From contig BEXV01001399.1 in NCBI GenBank assembly GCA_003118195.1, positions 77,024-90,183 on the forward strand: a DNA stretch of 13,160 bases, in the 5' to 3' direction. The DNA is from Hemicentrotus pulcherrimus. Lineage: Eukaryota > Echinodermata > Echinoidea > Camarodonta > Strongylocentrotidae. Within the stretch, counting starts at the first letter, position 1. Each line of letters opens with the position of its first letter. Position numbers and translations under genes: made by a program. Below the pieces are notes generated by a model. The model was given only the letters and a program-made list of their open reading frames with translations. It did no database searches and was not told the DNA's origin. Of the stretch, positions 9,201 through 13,160 are shown one piece after another.

Positions 9201-9405
9201 TAGGAAACGAGAGACTCCTTCCCAACCAGGGTTCCTGTGGGTCAACAACCACCTCCTCACCAAGAAATGGAAATCCAGTGCTTCCGGGGACGATGCCTTC
9301 AGGGAAGCGCTCCTCAACGACTTCAGAAGGCTATGTGCCAATGAGGAAGGGCGTCTGGATGAGCTGGTTAGTATGAGATTAGCTGAAGAGCAAAAGTCTG
9401 AGTAG
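31..9405 (+). CDS. DEPDC5: DEPDC5 (Iml1), GATOR1 subunit: 3' part of the gene, ten exons
   Basis: Join of 31-214, 1561-1782, 2972-3240, 3727-3862, 4478-4580, 5494-5631, 6518-6687, 7052-7242, 8620-8816 and 9137-9405; 5' incomplete. Every border is AG/GT and the phases match throughout, giving about 625 residues to a TAG stop. Landmarks shared with animal DEPDC5 are KFWRSRFVLLP (about residue 63), FLRFFEGLNR, a DEP domain (about 216-304) ending in IYGYYIY, EWFEAA, RFGF, VHVTGV, and WVNNHLLTKKWKSSASGD near the end. From family knowledge, DEPDC5 forms GATOR1 with NPRL2 and NPRL3 at the lysosome surface, binds the Rag GTPases and supports GTP hydrolysis by RagA/B, so mTORC1 is switched off in amino-acid shortage; the catalytic arginine is in NPRL2, not here. 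The identification rests on many ordered motifs and is secure; exact exon ends are predictions. Confidence 0.93.
215..825. other. Intron A-B, first part: AT-rich, no gene
   Basis: Non-coding, AT-rich. It contains overlapping TACATGTA palindromes at 394-407 and 459-472, a run of ten G at about 602-611 and a T12 run near 728. A copy of the motif agatgccaac near 644-653 is the left arm of the inverted repeat listed separately. The short reading frames here match nothing I recognise. Confidence 0.6.
640..1270. repeat. Segment bounded by short inverted repeats (agatgccaac / gttggcatct)
   Basis: The left arm acGgagatgccaac lies near 640-653 and the right arm gttggcatctctgt near 1255-1268. They are reverse complements over about 13-14 bases with one mismatch. 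Both arms continue inward into sequence that is T-rich on the left (cgtttttgcagtattt) and A-rich when the right is reversed. I see no clear target duplication. The arms could be the ends of a decayed DNA transposon carrying the LINE relic, or two opposed copies of one dispersed repeat. Confidence 0.4.
826..1050 (+). pseudogene. Dead non-LTR retrotransposon (LINE) reverse-transcriptase fragment
   Basis: The frame between stops at 823-825 and 1048-1050 encodes about 74 residues with no start codon. It contains LSSWFESNFSN, then VPQGYILGPLLFKIYINDL, the hallmark VPQGSILGPLLFLIYINDL block of Jockey/CR1/Rex-type LINE reverse transcriptases. The catalytic FADD box that should follow about 10-15 residues later is missing; the frame reads SSKNDIFNIICDKFIS instead and soon stops. 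The first Ser of the usual QGS is Tyr. This is a short, inactive relic lying in the DEPDC5 intron in the same orientation as the gene. Confidence 0.85.
1051..1560. other. Intron A-B, last part: no gene
   Basis: T-rich, low-complexity sequence to about 1250, then ordinary AT-rich intron. One undetermined base (n) lies at about 1429, showing this is a draft assembly. The short antisense frame over 1472-1681 covers exon B and is a shadow. Confidence 0.6.
1561..1782 (+). CDS. DEPDC5: DEPDC5 exon B
   Basis: 74 codons, phase 0 at both ends. The acceptor is ...ttgaacag/TGTGTG and the donor AAAAAG/gtggga. It encodes CVKFWRSRFVLLP, the best single DEPDC5 signature in the window, then EGFLRFFEGLNRRRTR, which matches the FVRFVEGLNR stretch of vertebrate DEPDC5. 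The end (LNLPSLSGSKK) is basic and Ser-rich and starts the linker that leads to the DEP domain. Confidence 0.92.
1783..2400. other. Intron B-C, first part: no gene, one small hairpin
   Basis: AT-rich intron with no supported gene. It holds a perfect 9-bp inverted repeat, aacccatgt at 2138-2146 and its complement at 2150-2158, with a three-base loop. No poly-U or other context gives it a role. Confidence 0.55.
2400..2970 (+). repeat. Three decayed tandem copies of the exon C acceptor region and front
   Basis: The real exon has cagggtgacatcaatcaaag at 2981-3000 with gctaccagt and ggaagatcgccc after it. Related blocks lie upstream: ctgggtgaaatcactgctac at 2411 followed by agaagatcaccc; cagggtgacatcaattaaag at 2594 followed by agaagatcgtcc; and cagggtgacattacttggaa at 2790 followed by gaagatggca. 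The spacings are 183, 196 and 191 bases, so the unit is about 190 bp. The pyrimidine-rich acceptor upstream is copied too: cttctata...ctc before copies 2 and 3 resembles cttctattcc before the exon. The C/A-rich stretch encoding the Pro/Thr part is recognisable in copy 1. Copies have stops or shifts and lack a clear donor. Confidence 0.82.
2793..2930 (+). pseudogene. Pseudo-exon: copy of exon C front that keeps an open frame
   Basis: After a usable acceptor (gactctcag) this copy reads GDITWNATSHGEWKMATRGT in the same relative frame as exon C's GDINQSATSPGYRKIAQSGT: about half of the first 20 residues agree. The frame stays open for 45 codons, to TAG at 2928-2930. I see no good donor before that stop, so inclusion would truncate DEPDC5. 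It is best regarded as the youngest or least decayed relic of the exon C duplications. Confidence 0.6.
2972..3240 (+). CDS. DEPDC5: DEPDC5 exon C (Ser/Thr/Pro linker and start of DEP domain)
   Basis: The exon is open from 2972 (RTSQGDINQSATSPG...) to the donor CCAAG/gtgagg at 3240/3241, phase 2. Two in-frame acceptors exist: ...aaattcag/AGAACA (exon from 2972, stronger pyrimidine run) and ...catcccag/GGTGAC (exon from 2984). They would differ by four residues and could be alternative sites. Most of the exon is a disordered-looking Ser/Thr/Pro stretch (SLSLTTSSLQNLLSG, EDPSSEPGSPKSPDKRDE) with several Ser-Pro sites that could be phosphorylated. It ends in SIVKAMRDP, which matches the first helix of the DEP domain (vertebrate LEAMKHPSTG). 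The intron upstream carries decayed copies of this exon's front. Confidence 0.87.
3395..3545 (-). mobile_element. tRNA-derived SINE (first), minus strand
   Basis: On the minus strand an A box, TGGTATAGTGG (complement of 3521-3531), is followed about 21 bases later by a B box, GGTTCAATCC (complement of 3490-3499). These are the internal RNA polymerase III promoter elements in tRNA order. The sequence between and around them resembles a tRNA but does not fold into a clean cloverleaf, and the part after the B box runs into unrelated sequence. Boundaries are approximate and no clear target duplication was seen. Confidence 0.6.
3727..3862 (+). CDS. DEPDC5: DEPDC5 exon D (DEP domain, first half)
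   Basis: The acceptor is tttttcctgcatcag at 3726; the first base completes a Ser codon from exon C. 45 codons follow to the donor TTACAG/gtaaca (phase 0). The peptide STGLGFIGGDHRGLPSDCFT followed by SAEAVSWIRKAF is the DEP-domain helix pair (vertebrate pattern STGV.....GL....FIS.EVV.WL). The final AVKVLQ leads into EML of exon E, matching the conserved DIMQKMLEE helix. Confidence 0.92.
3863..4048. other. Intron D-E, first part: no gene
   Basis: AT-rich intron sequence leading into the minisatellite. Nothing else is recognisable. Confidence 0.55.
4049..4440. repeat. Degenerate 14-bp minisatellite
   Basis: The clearest part (about 4360-4430) repeats gcatgacattgatt in 14-base steps, alternating with gcatagtattgatg and gcataatattgatg. 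Decayed units (gcatg/gcata plus ttga) extend back to about 4049, so roughly 25-28 units fit. Because 14 is not a multiple of three, each strand gives similar peptide repeats in several frames (for example minus-strand CNQCHAIN), which explains the many short frames here. None is a gene. Confidence 0.85.
4478..4580 (+). CDS. DEPDC5: DEPDC5 exon E (DEP domain, end)
   Basis: The acceptor is ttctcacccgcag/GAGATG and the donor CCATCAG/gtaaca; 34 codons plus one base (phase 1). EMLNERYILSVFSIRGAKQ followed by IIYGYYIYCLPD matches the family's KMLEEQLI...FIYGFYFYKIV, the last strands of the DEP fold. Confidence 0.9.
4796..5157. mobile_element. MITE with TTAA target duplications
   Basis: The left end is TTAA then AGGGATCGTTTAAC (4796-4813). 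The right end is GTTACCGGATCCCT then TTAA (5140-5157), which reversed reads AGGGATCCGGTAAC. The terminal inverted repeats are therefore about 14 bases with three differences or a small gap, around a 354-bp interior, with TTAA on both sides. TTAA duplications are typical of piggyBac and Kolobok families. No transposase is encoded, so this would be a non-autonomous element. The family assignment is an inference from the target site. Confidence 0.7.
5158..5493. other. Intron E-F, last part: no gene
   Basis: AT-rich intron; nothing recognised apart from a TACATGTA at about 5427-5434 and the exon F acceptor. Confidence 0.55.
5494..5631 (+). CDS. DEPDC5: DEPDC5 exon F (start of C-terminal domain)
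   Basis: The acceptor is ccttgcacttctcag/ATTCAG; two bases complete the Asp codon from exon E. 45 codons follow and the exon ends in phase 1 at GGACCAG/gtgggg. EIPPQQEWFEAACTVSQD aligns with the KWFEVAFV segment that opens the C-terminal domain. The part before it is shorter than in vertebrates, and the FQRKW block is reduced to QQEWFEAA. This is the weakest-matching coding exon, but phase and splice sites fit both neighbours. Confidence 0.8.
5632..6005. other. Intron F-G, first part: no gene
   Basis: No supported feature. The frame on the minus strand over 5511-5780 mostly covers exon F and is a shadow. Confidence 0.55.
6005..6292 (-). mobile_element. tRNA-derived SINE (second), minus strand
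   Basis: On the minus strand, A box TAGTCCAGTGG (complement of 6269-6279) and B box GGTTCGATCCC (complement of 6226-6236) are about 32 bases apart, as in tRNA genes. A body follows with the phrase GGCACTATAGAAATGCC near 6016-6036, a form I associate with SINE tails of marine deuterostomes, then an A/T-rich end. The 5' end (AGTGTCTTAG...) lies near 6290. It sits in the intron opposite to the gene. Confidence 0.75.
6293..6517. other. Intron F-G, last part: no gene
   Basis: Ordinary AT-rich intron ending in the pyrimidine tract and acceptor of exon G. Confidence 0.5.
6518..6687 (+). CDS. DEPDC5: DEPDC5 exon G (C-terminal domain)
   Basis: The acceptor is ctcctttgtgtgattag/GGCTCTG; two bases complete a Gly codon. 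56 codons follow to GATCTG/gttagt, phase 0. The peptide has VLEMWNTDLDHMEYCHASFH and then AFDMELQWLTSTPGILNDL, matching the family pattern [20 protein letters not shown]...AFEIKLHWM. The alternation of hydrophobic residues fits the beta-strands of the C-terminal domain. Confidence 0.9.
6728..6905. repeat. Probable dispersed repeat with agtcaacctg motifs and (GAAA)n
   Basis: Two related phrases, agtcaacctgtctgtacagacca (from 6731) and agtcaaacctgctttagtgacca (from 6785), lie about 54 bases apart. They are followed by a short GAAA microsatellite at 6884-6902. The shape suggests a dispersed repeat, but I cannot name it. The rest of this intron (to 7051) shows nothing else. Confidence 0.35.
7052..7242 (+). 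CDS. DEPDC5: DEPDC5 exon H (C-terminal domain)
   Basis: The acceptor is cccctgctaccatgatag/ATCATG and the donor CAACAG/gtaaat; 63 codons plus two bases (phase 2). IMNWMRRAQSAGFHLIPSHV followed by DPF matches the family's QGWHRKATSCGFLLVPV..GPF. The middle then has an acidic and proline-rich run where vertebrates have PSYLYGDPLRAQLFIPL, and VLIPLALPDG here corresponds to that LFIPL strand. The segment before RFGF is shorter than in vertebrates. The downstream intron carries decayed tandem copies of this exon. Confidence 0.9.
7262..8000 (+). repeat. Decayed tandem copies of exon H in the following intron
   Basis: Copy 1 (about 7278-7720, split by a MITE) has acatatctgacctcctgattagccct, then after the MITE gccctgtttttatccctttgcc and aagggtgcaggagttaat up to accag/gtataa, which still has a donor. 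Copy 2 (about 7755-7910) has ttctgtttctgggaggagat, cctctgtagcc, ggaccctgatctgttggcaa and gggtgcaagagctgatcc, all close to exon H, but its donor is changed to acaagtgat. Copy 3 (about 7912-8000) is a short remnant (cccatgttaatctcttctgt). The unit is about 180 bp and the copies lie head to tail in the gene's orientation. They carry frame-breaking changes and no acceptor like that of exon H. Confidence 0.88.
7335..7624. mobile_element. Long-TIR MITE, copy 1, with 11-bp target duplication
   Basis: The element starts AGGGGGTGTTTTACAAAG and ends CTTTGTGAAACACTCCCC. The inverted ends continue (actaagat...actttaagt) for about 40 bases. With interruptions they continue to the inner phrase ctatggcaggcc near 7381 and its complement ggcctgccatag near 7568, so most of the 290 bp can fold back. 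Flanks are tgattagccct (7324-7334) and tgattcgccct (7625-7635), an 11-bp direct repeat with one mismatch; removing the element and one flank restores the exon H copy. Long TIRs with 9-11 bp duplications suggest a Mutator-like origin, which is an inference. No protein is encoded. Confidence 0.88.
8041..8160. repeat. 13-bp minisatellite followed by telomere-like (TTAGGG)-related repeats
   Basis: Positions 8041-8105 are five consecutive 13-base units: aaggtataggtac, aaggcataggtgc, aaggtataggtat, aatgtataggttt, aagaaatagggtt. From about 8101 to 8158 the sequence becomes gggttggcgttagggttgct and later ggttaggttt, ctagggttaggt, resembling degenerate TTAGGG telomere repeats. A drift from the 13-mer to the hexamer-like form is likely, because both are built on taggt/taggg. 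Confidence 0.82.
8203..8492. mobile_element. Long-TIR MITE, copy 2
   Basis: It is the same 290-bp length and orientation as the copy about 870 bases upstream. It starts TGGGGTGTTTCACAAAAACT and ends AGTCTTTGTGAAACACCCCCA. The interior shares long blocks with copy 1 (caccattggtctctcaatta, ttcaataatgaactatcaaa, gtacatcccttgagaaacca). Its flanks do not show a convincing target duplication, so it may be older or its edges may have eroded. Confidence 0.87.
8620..8816 (+). CDS. DEPDC5: DEPDC5 exon I (C-terminal domain)
   Basis: The acceptor is tttgttctcccaag/ATTTGG; the first A completes the Arg of RFGF. 65 codons follow plus one base, to TGGAAAG/gtaaga. RFGFLANHTSCVS and YTSIHVQYVHVTGVTFALP match the conserved HRFGF and YIHVTGTVFLQLP motifs. 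The remainder (TPTQADTTSPRPDELPC) is a variable, Pro/Thr-rich insert, as in other family members. Confidence 0.92.
8817..9136. other. Intron I-J: no gene
   Basis: AT-rich intron in which the frame happens to stay open from about 8869 into exon J. The strong acceptor at 9136 and the lack of conserved residues before it argue that this stretch is spliced out. Confidence 0.65.
9137..9405 (+). CDS. DEPDC5: DEPDC5 last exon J with stop codon
   Basis: The acceptor is ttcttttgccctcacag/AATCAA; two bases complete a Glu codon and 88 codons run to TAG at 9403-9405. A Ser/Asn-rich, basic stretch (RRSRKR) is followed by FLWVNNHLLTKKWKSSASGD and AFREALLNDFRRLCANEEGR. These match the conserved end of DEPDC5 ([21 protein letters not shown]...LLKDFTDFC). 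The tail after GRL is about 15 residues, similar in length to the vertebrate tail but different in sequence. A donor-like CTG/gttagt occurs at about 9366-9372, so a spliced alternative end cannot be excluded. The stop-proximal sequence is repeated downstream in a decayed array. Confidence 0.92.
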
Positions 9406-9429
9406 TTCTTTTGGGGAAAGTGGCATTTG

Positions 9430-10740
9430 GAGAAAAGTAGTGTCTTCAGAAGGCTTTTCCCCAATGTGGATGGGCGCCTGCATGCGCTGGTTAGTATAGT
9501 AACTGAAGAGCAGAAGTCTGGGTAGTTCTTTGGGGGGGAAAGTGGCATTTGGATGAAAGTAGTGTCTTTGGAAGCCTTTGACCAATGAGGAAGGGCACCT
9601 AGATGCGCTGGTCAGTATGGTAACTGAAGAGCAGAGATCGGAGTAGTTCTTGTGGAGATCGAAGTGGCATTTGGGTGAAAGTGAGGTCTTGAGAAGGCTA
9701 TGCACCATGAGGAGCAGTGTCTGGATGAACTGGATACCTTGGTACATGTTACTGAAGAGAAGTTGGCCGAGTAGTTATCGGGAATAGTTCTTCAGGGGAA
9801 ATGCTTTCACGAAAAATGCTCTTGAATATTTTCAGGAAGCTCTGCATCGATAAGGATAGCTATCTGAACTCTCTGAAGAGGAAAAGTCTGTCATTGAGTT
9901 GTTCTTTGTTGGGAAGTGGAATTTGGGTGAAAGTAATGTCTTCAGGAGGCTTTTTACCAATGAGGAAGGGTGTGTAGATGTGCTGGTCAGGTATGGTAAC
10001 TTAAGCCTGTCTGCACTAGTTTGGCCAGGAGGGATTAGACCTCCCTGCATGGTCACTGACAGGTGGTTATCTCATCTAATAAGCTCTCAATTAACATAAG
10101 GAAAAGAGGATCATGAGGGACTAATTGTCACCAATTAGGCATTGTTTGCTATATAGAGGGCGCAAGTAGCTATAAATAGTGCAGTGGGGCTTGAAGAGCA
10201 ACAGTCTGATTACATGTACTGTAGTTATTTTTGTAGGAAGTGGCATTTGGGTGAAAGTTCTTCATCGAGTCTGCAAGTCCCTATTCCGTTGAGGATCTGC
10301 TTGTTCCTAAAGCAATGGAGCAGCAGAGATCTGATTTTTCTTGGAGATACATTTGGGTAAATAATCTTCAGGAGGCTCTTCAGCAATGAAGACGGGTGTC
10401 TGGATATGCTTGTTACCATGGTCATCATGCAGGAAAGATCTCAGTAGCTCTTTGGGGGGAAATCTGAGTAGCTCTTTGGGTGAAAGGTGCAGTGGGGTAA
10501 ATGCTCCTCACCGACTTCAGAATGCTGTGTGCCACAGAGGATTGGCCTCTAGAGGTGCTGATTATAATGTCAACCGGAGAACAGAATTCTCAAGTAGTTC
10601 TTTTTTAATAGGGGAACATGCATTAGGGTGAGGGCTCTTCAAGGACTTCGGAAGGCTCTGTGCCAATGGGGATGGGGCATCTGGAGGTACTGGTTTCCAT
10701 GGTAACAAAACAGCATGTTGCCATAGCAATGGAAAAAAGA
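9430..10740 (+). repeat. Array of about nine decayed copies of the end of exon J
   Basis: The unit is about 120 bp. In the exon it starts near cttcagaaggctatgtgcca (9321), continues gatgagctggttagtatg, and ends with the stop region gaagagcaaaagtctgagtag, then agttcttttggggaaagtgg. Recognisable copies start near 9430, 9552, 9672, 9811, 9928, 10246, 10357, 10480 and 10628. Examples are gtgtcttcagaaggcttttc plus gaagagcagaagtctgggtag (copy 1), gaagagcagagatcggagtag (copy 2) and tcaggaggctttttaccaat (copy 5). The first two copies even keep the stop codon context. Copies carry frameshifts and base changes and increasing decay. If transcribed, the array lies in the 3' UTR. Confidence 0.88.
10002..10192. 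mobile_element. Small TIR element inserted in copy 5 of the exon J array
   Basis: The array copy reads ggtaact, is interrupted, and resumes gaagagcaac at 10193, exactly where intact copies read ggtaactgaagagcag. The insert is about 190 bp. Its left end AAGCCTGTCTGCACTAG and right end TAGTGCAGTGGGGCTT are imperfect inverted repeats of about 16 bases. It encodes nothing. A target duplication is not clear (at most CTT). A lone GTGCAGTGGGG at 10487-10497 may be the remnant of another copy. Confidence 0.7.
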
Positions 10741-11181
10741 ATCAACCTTCTTGCAGATGATAACATTTTAAGAGTATTCATGTCAGTCTCACGTTGACAA
10801 GTATTGCCTTGATGTCCAGAATCATTTGTAGAGAAATATACAACAATAATTTTATAGGACAAGAAAAAGAGGCTGTTATTTGGGTTATGCATATCTATAT
10901 CTTATTTTTTTTTTTAATTCTGGATTCATGCTATTTATGTGCCTTTGTATTTATATGTTAATGTCGAACCTGCCTTGATTAATCTATTTCCATATATACA
11001 TGTAGATATCTGCCTGTAAAAAAAGACGGGATGTTATTATGAAAACTATATTCTATTTGTTGGTAAATAATATGTAAATTCACACAACGAAACTACATTA
11101 TTTACATGAACATTTGGAGAATCATTTTTGTCACCCCTGCATAGCAAAAGCGAGACATACATGTAAGCACCGCGGCGTCAA
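10741..11181. other. 3' flank or 3' UTR, first part: no gene
   Basis: AT-rich sequence after the array with no supported gene. It may be 3' UTR of DEPDC5. Candidate poly(A) signals just downstream are AATAAA at 11182-11187 and 11211-11216. Confidence 0.5.
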
Positions 11182-11216
11182 AATAAAAAAATTAACCTGA
11201 GGTTAAGTTTAATAAA
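11182..11216 (+). promoter_or_regulatory. Candidate poly(A) signals
   Basis: Two AATAAA hexamers lie about 1.8 kb after the DEPDC5 stop. The sequence is A-rich, so chance occurrence is quite likely. No transcript data support use. Confidence 0.3.
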
Positions 11217-12351
11217 TTTTAAAATAGTTTTCAAAGTATAACTTCTTATTCAATGAAACTTTAAAACTAAAGGGTTATCAAGTATTCCCAAACATGTGAG
11301 TAGAATTTCAGGTTTCAAAAAAAGTTCAGTAGAAATATGTTAAACGATGAACCTCTATATTATAATACATGTAGCTATGAATTACATTCTGAAGCTTTTG
11401 TGTCTGGTTAAATGTGTTGTGCAGTGTGACTGTCGGGAAATTCCACCCTGTTGTACAACTTCATCACGTTTCTTGTCATGTTCTTCATCAATAGGCAATA
11501 TAAAAAGTCAGTTCATGGTTGTTTGTATGTGTCATTTTCCAATGTATTCACACATGGTTGATCTTACTATTCTACGCACAATTCAATAACAGAAGCAGTA
11601 CTGTGCTACACATATTAATTATTTATCGTACTGTTTACCTTGCTTTTGTTCAACAAATCTTGTAACTTAATCAGCGTACCATATACACAAGTCTACAACT
11701 TCTACATGTAACTAAATATACATGTACATGTACATATATACCGGTAGTAATTATTAGCATGGAGAATAATGTTGTGGTATTTGCAGATTCTGAATAATCA
11801 GTGTTACATAGATTTTGTCTTTGTACCGTAATTGGTTCAAAGTGAAAATTTTGTCTTTCTTGTTGTACTTAATTGTCATATATTTTTCTTATTGAGTGCC
11901 TTGATCTGTAGTATTTCACACATTTTGTTGTTCTGGATATTATTATTATGATATCATATCATTGTTATAATTGTATGTTATTGATACTATATTTGAGACG
12001 CAAAATTAATACAATTTTCTTGCCTACTCAATAAGTGTGGTTTAACCATCCTTGGAAATTACTTGTGAGTATTGATTTATCAGGGTTTTTTTCTTCTTCT
12101 TCTCTCGATCGTATGGCTGTTATTCTTGTCTTGTTTAGAGAGAATTTTAATTTGAATATATATTTTTGTAGAAATCAAACTTTTCAATTTTTTACGATTA
12201 TGATATTTCGTACTTGATTGTAAATTTAAAAGCAAATGATTTGCTTTAATAGAAGCACACCTCAATGTTCTCTGATTTGCTTTACAAATACTACATGTAT
12301 TATTAGAATGATCTGTTAACATTTTCATGACCAACAGAAGATAACAAAAGC
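11217..12351. other. Downstream AT-rich region: no gene
   Basis: Short frames of 60-84 codons on both strands have biased, AT-driven composition and no recognisable domain. TACATGTA palindromes occur at 11703-11710 and 11719-11732. Nothing supports a gene. Confidence 0.6.
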
Positions 12352-12660
12352 ATGACCATTTTCGCTTCCCTCTTCCTCTTCCTCTGTCTTTATTTGTACA
12401 CGTCTCTATTCTTTTTTTCTGTCACTCACCCCCCCCCCCCTTCTCTCTCTCTCTCTCTCTCTGTCTATCACTCTCCCTCATTTTTTATCATCGTCTTTCT
12501 CCTTCTCTCTCTCTCTCTCCCTCTGTTTCTGCCTATCTCTCTCACTCTCTTTCTCCTTTATCTCTATTTCTCTATTTGTCTCCTTCCCTCCCTCCCTCCC
12601 TTCTGCTCTTGCCACTTTCTCTCTCTCTGTCTATCTCTATCCCTTTCTGTTATCATGTTT
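12352..12660. repeat. Polypyrimidine tract with (TC)n microsatellite and C-run
   Basis: About 300 bases are almost all C and T on the + strand: a C-run near 12427-12440, several (TC)n runs and ccctccctccctccc near 12585-12600. Its apparent Leu/Ser/Phe-rich reading frame is a by-product of composition. It could adopt unusual DNA structure, but no function is shown. Confidence 0.9.
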
Positions 12661-13160
12661 GATGACATGTATTACAACCCATTCCATTTAACATACATAT
12701 GCATGTCCCTGATTTGAGTAGGAAAAAAAATGTGAGTATTGGTAGTGTATGTTTGTTCTCTGAAAGTACATTGCAAATACTTCAAAACTGAGCAAACATG
12801 TCTAGTCATCTAATAACAGGGTATTCAATTGCATGTAGTATTTCCAACTGCAATTTCTACATGGTCCTATGGATATTTCAACAATGACTTTGTACTACAT
12901 GTACATGTACTTCTACTTCGTGTATTCAGTTCCATCATTTTGTAACATGTACCGTAATGTAGTTTCTAATATACTGAGTTTTTCATGATGTATTGATATT
13001 TCATTCAGTGAAGGATTTGATTAATTCAAATTATGTTGTACATGTTTGTATGAATATAATCAATAAAATTAATTGGAGCAATGTTTGAAACACTGTAAGA
13101 TGATGACATTCGTAAAAAAATTAAGAGGAAATGATATGCCTGCGAAAACACATATTTCAT
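12661..13160. other. End of window: no gene; candidate distal poly(A) signal
   Basis: AT-rich. TACATGTA palindromes lie at 12896-12909. AATAAA at 13062-13067 (aatcaataaaattaattgg) is a candidate distal poly(A) signal for DEPDC5, but would imply a 3' UTR of about 3.7 kb; no transcript evidence. Confidence 0.4.

Noticed and set aside
9090..9548. 152-codon minus-strand frame, and a 122-codon one at 9379-9747
   Set aside because: They are antisense to exon J and its tandem copies. The repeating peptide (PSSL.KSLLKTL) only reflects the array; no start context, splice structure or known domain.
9430..10740. CRISPR-like array
   Set aside because: Units are directly adjacent, long (about 120 bp), diverged, derived from exon J, and lack unique spacers; the window is eukaryotic.
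11347..11589. 80-codon frame in the downstream flank
   Set aside because: No recognisable domain, weak coding character and AT-rich surroundings; expected by chance.
12352..12717. 121-codon Leu/Ser/Phe-rich frame that looks like a membrane protein
   Set aside because: It is a translation of a polypyrimidine microsatellite; the composition alone explains it.

Overview
The window is eukaryotic. It holds the 3' half of one spliced gene on the + strand, and the rest is introns, 3' flank and repeats. The gene is DEPDC5 (yeast Iml1), the Rag-binding subunit of the GATOR1 complex that restrains mTORC1 when amino acids are scarce. I could trace ten exons with GT-AG borders and compatible phases. Joined, they give about 625 residues: the end of the region before the linker (probably the SHEN domain), a Ser/Thr/Pro-rich linker, the DEP domain and the C-terminal domain through to a stop codon. 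The 5' part of the gene lies outside the window. The organism is probably a marine deuterostome, most likely an echinoderm such as a sea urchin. This rests on many TACATGTA repeats, tRNA-derived SINEs, MITEs whose ends read GGGGTGTTTCACAAAG, and the divergence of the protein from vertebrate DEPDC5. The phylum is inferred, not proven.

Layout: exon A 31-214; a long intron with a dead LINE reverse-transcriptase fragment (826-1050) set between inverted repeats; exon B 1561-1782; an intron holding three decayed tandem copies of the front of exon C (2400-2970); exon C 2972-3240 (linker); an intron with a tRNA-derived SINE; exons D and E (DEP domain), separated by a 14-bp minisatellite; an intron with a TTAA-flanked MITE; exon F; an intron with a second SINE; exon G; exon H 7052-7242; an intron with decayed tandem copies of exon H, two copies of a 290-bp long-TIR MITE and a 13-bp minisatellite; exon I 8620-8816; last exon J 9137-9405; then a roughly 1.3-kb array of about nine decayed copies of the end of exon J (9430-10740). 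From 10741 to the end the sequence is AT-rich with a long pyrimidine tract, candidate poly(A) signals and no second gene that I can support.

The most striking observation is that three separate exons of this one gene (C, H and J) are each flanked by decayed tandem copies of themselves, with units of about 190, 180 and 120 bp. Transposons then landed inside those copies: a MITE with a recognisable 11-bp target duplication in the exon H copies, and a small TIR element in the exon J array. The relative order of events can therefore be read. There is no sign of a prokaryotic operon, CRISPR array, viral genome or new multi-gene system.
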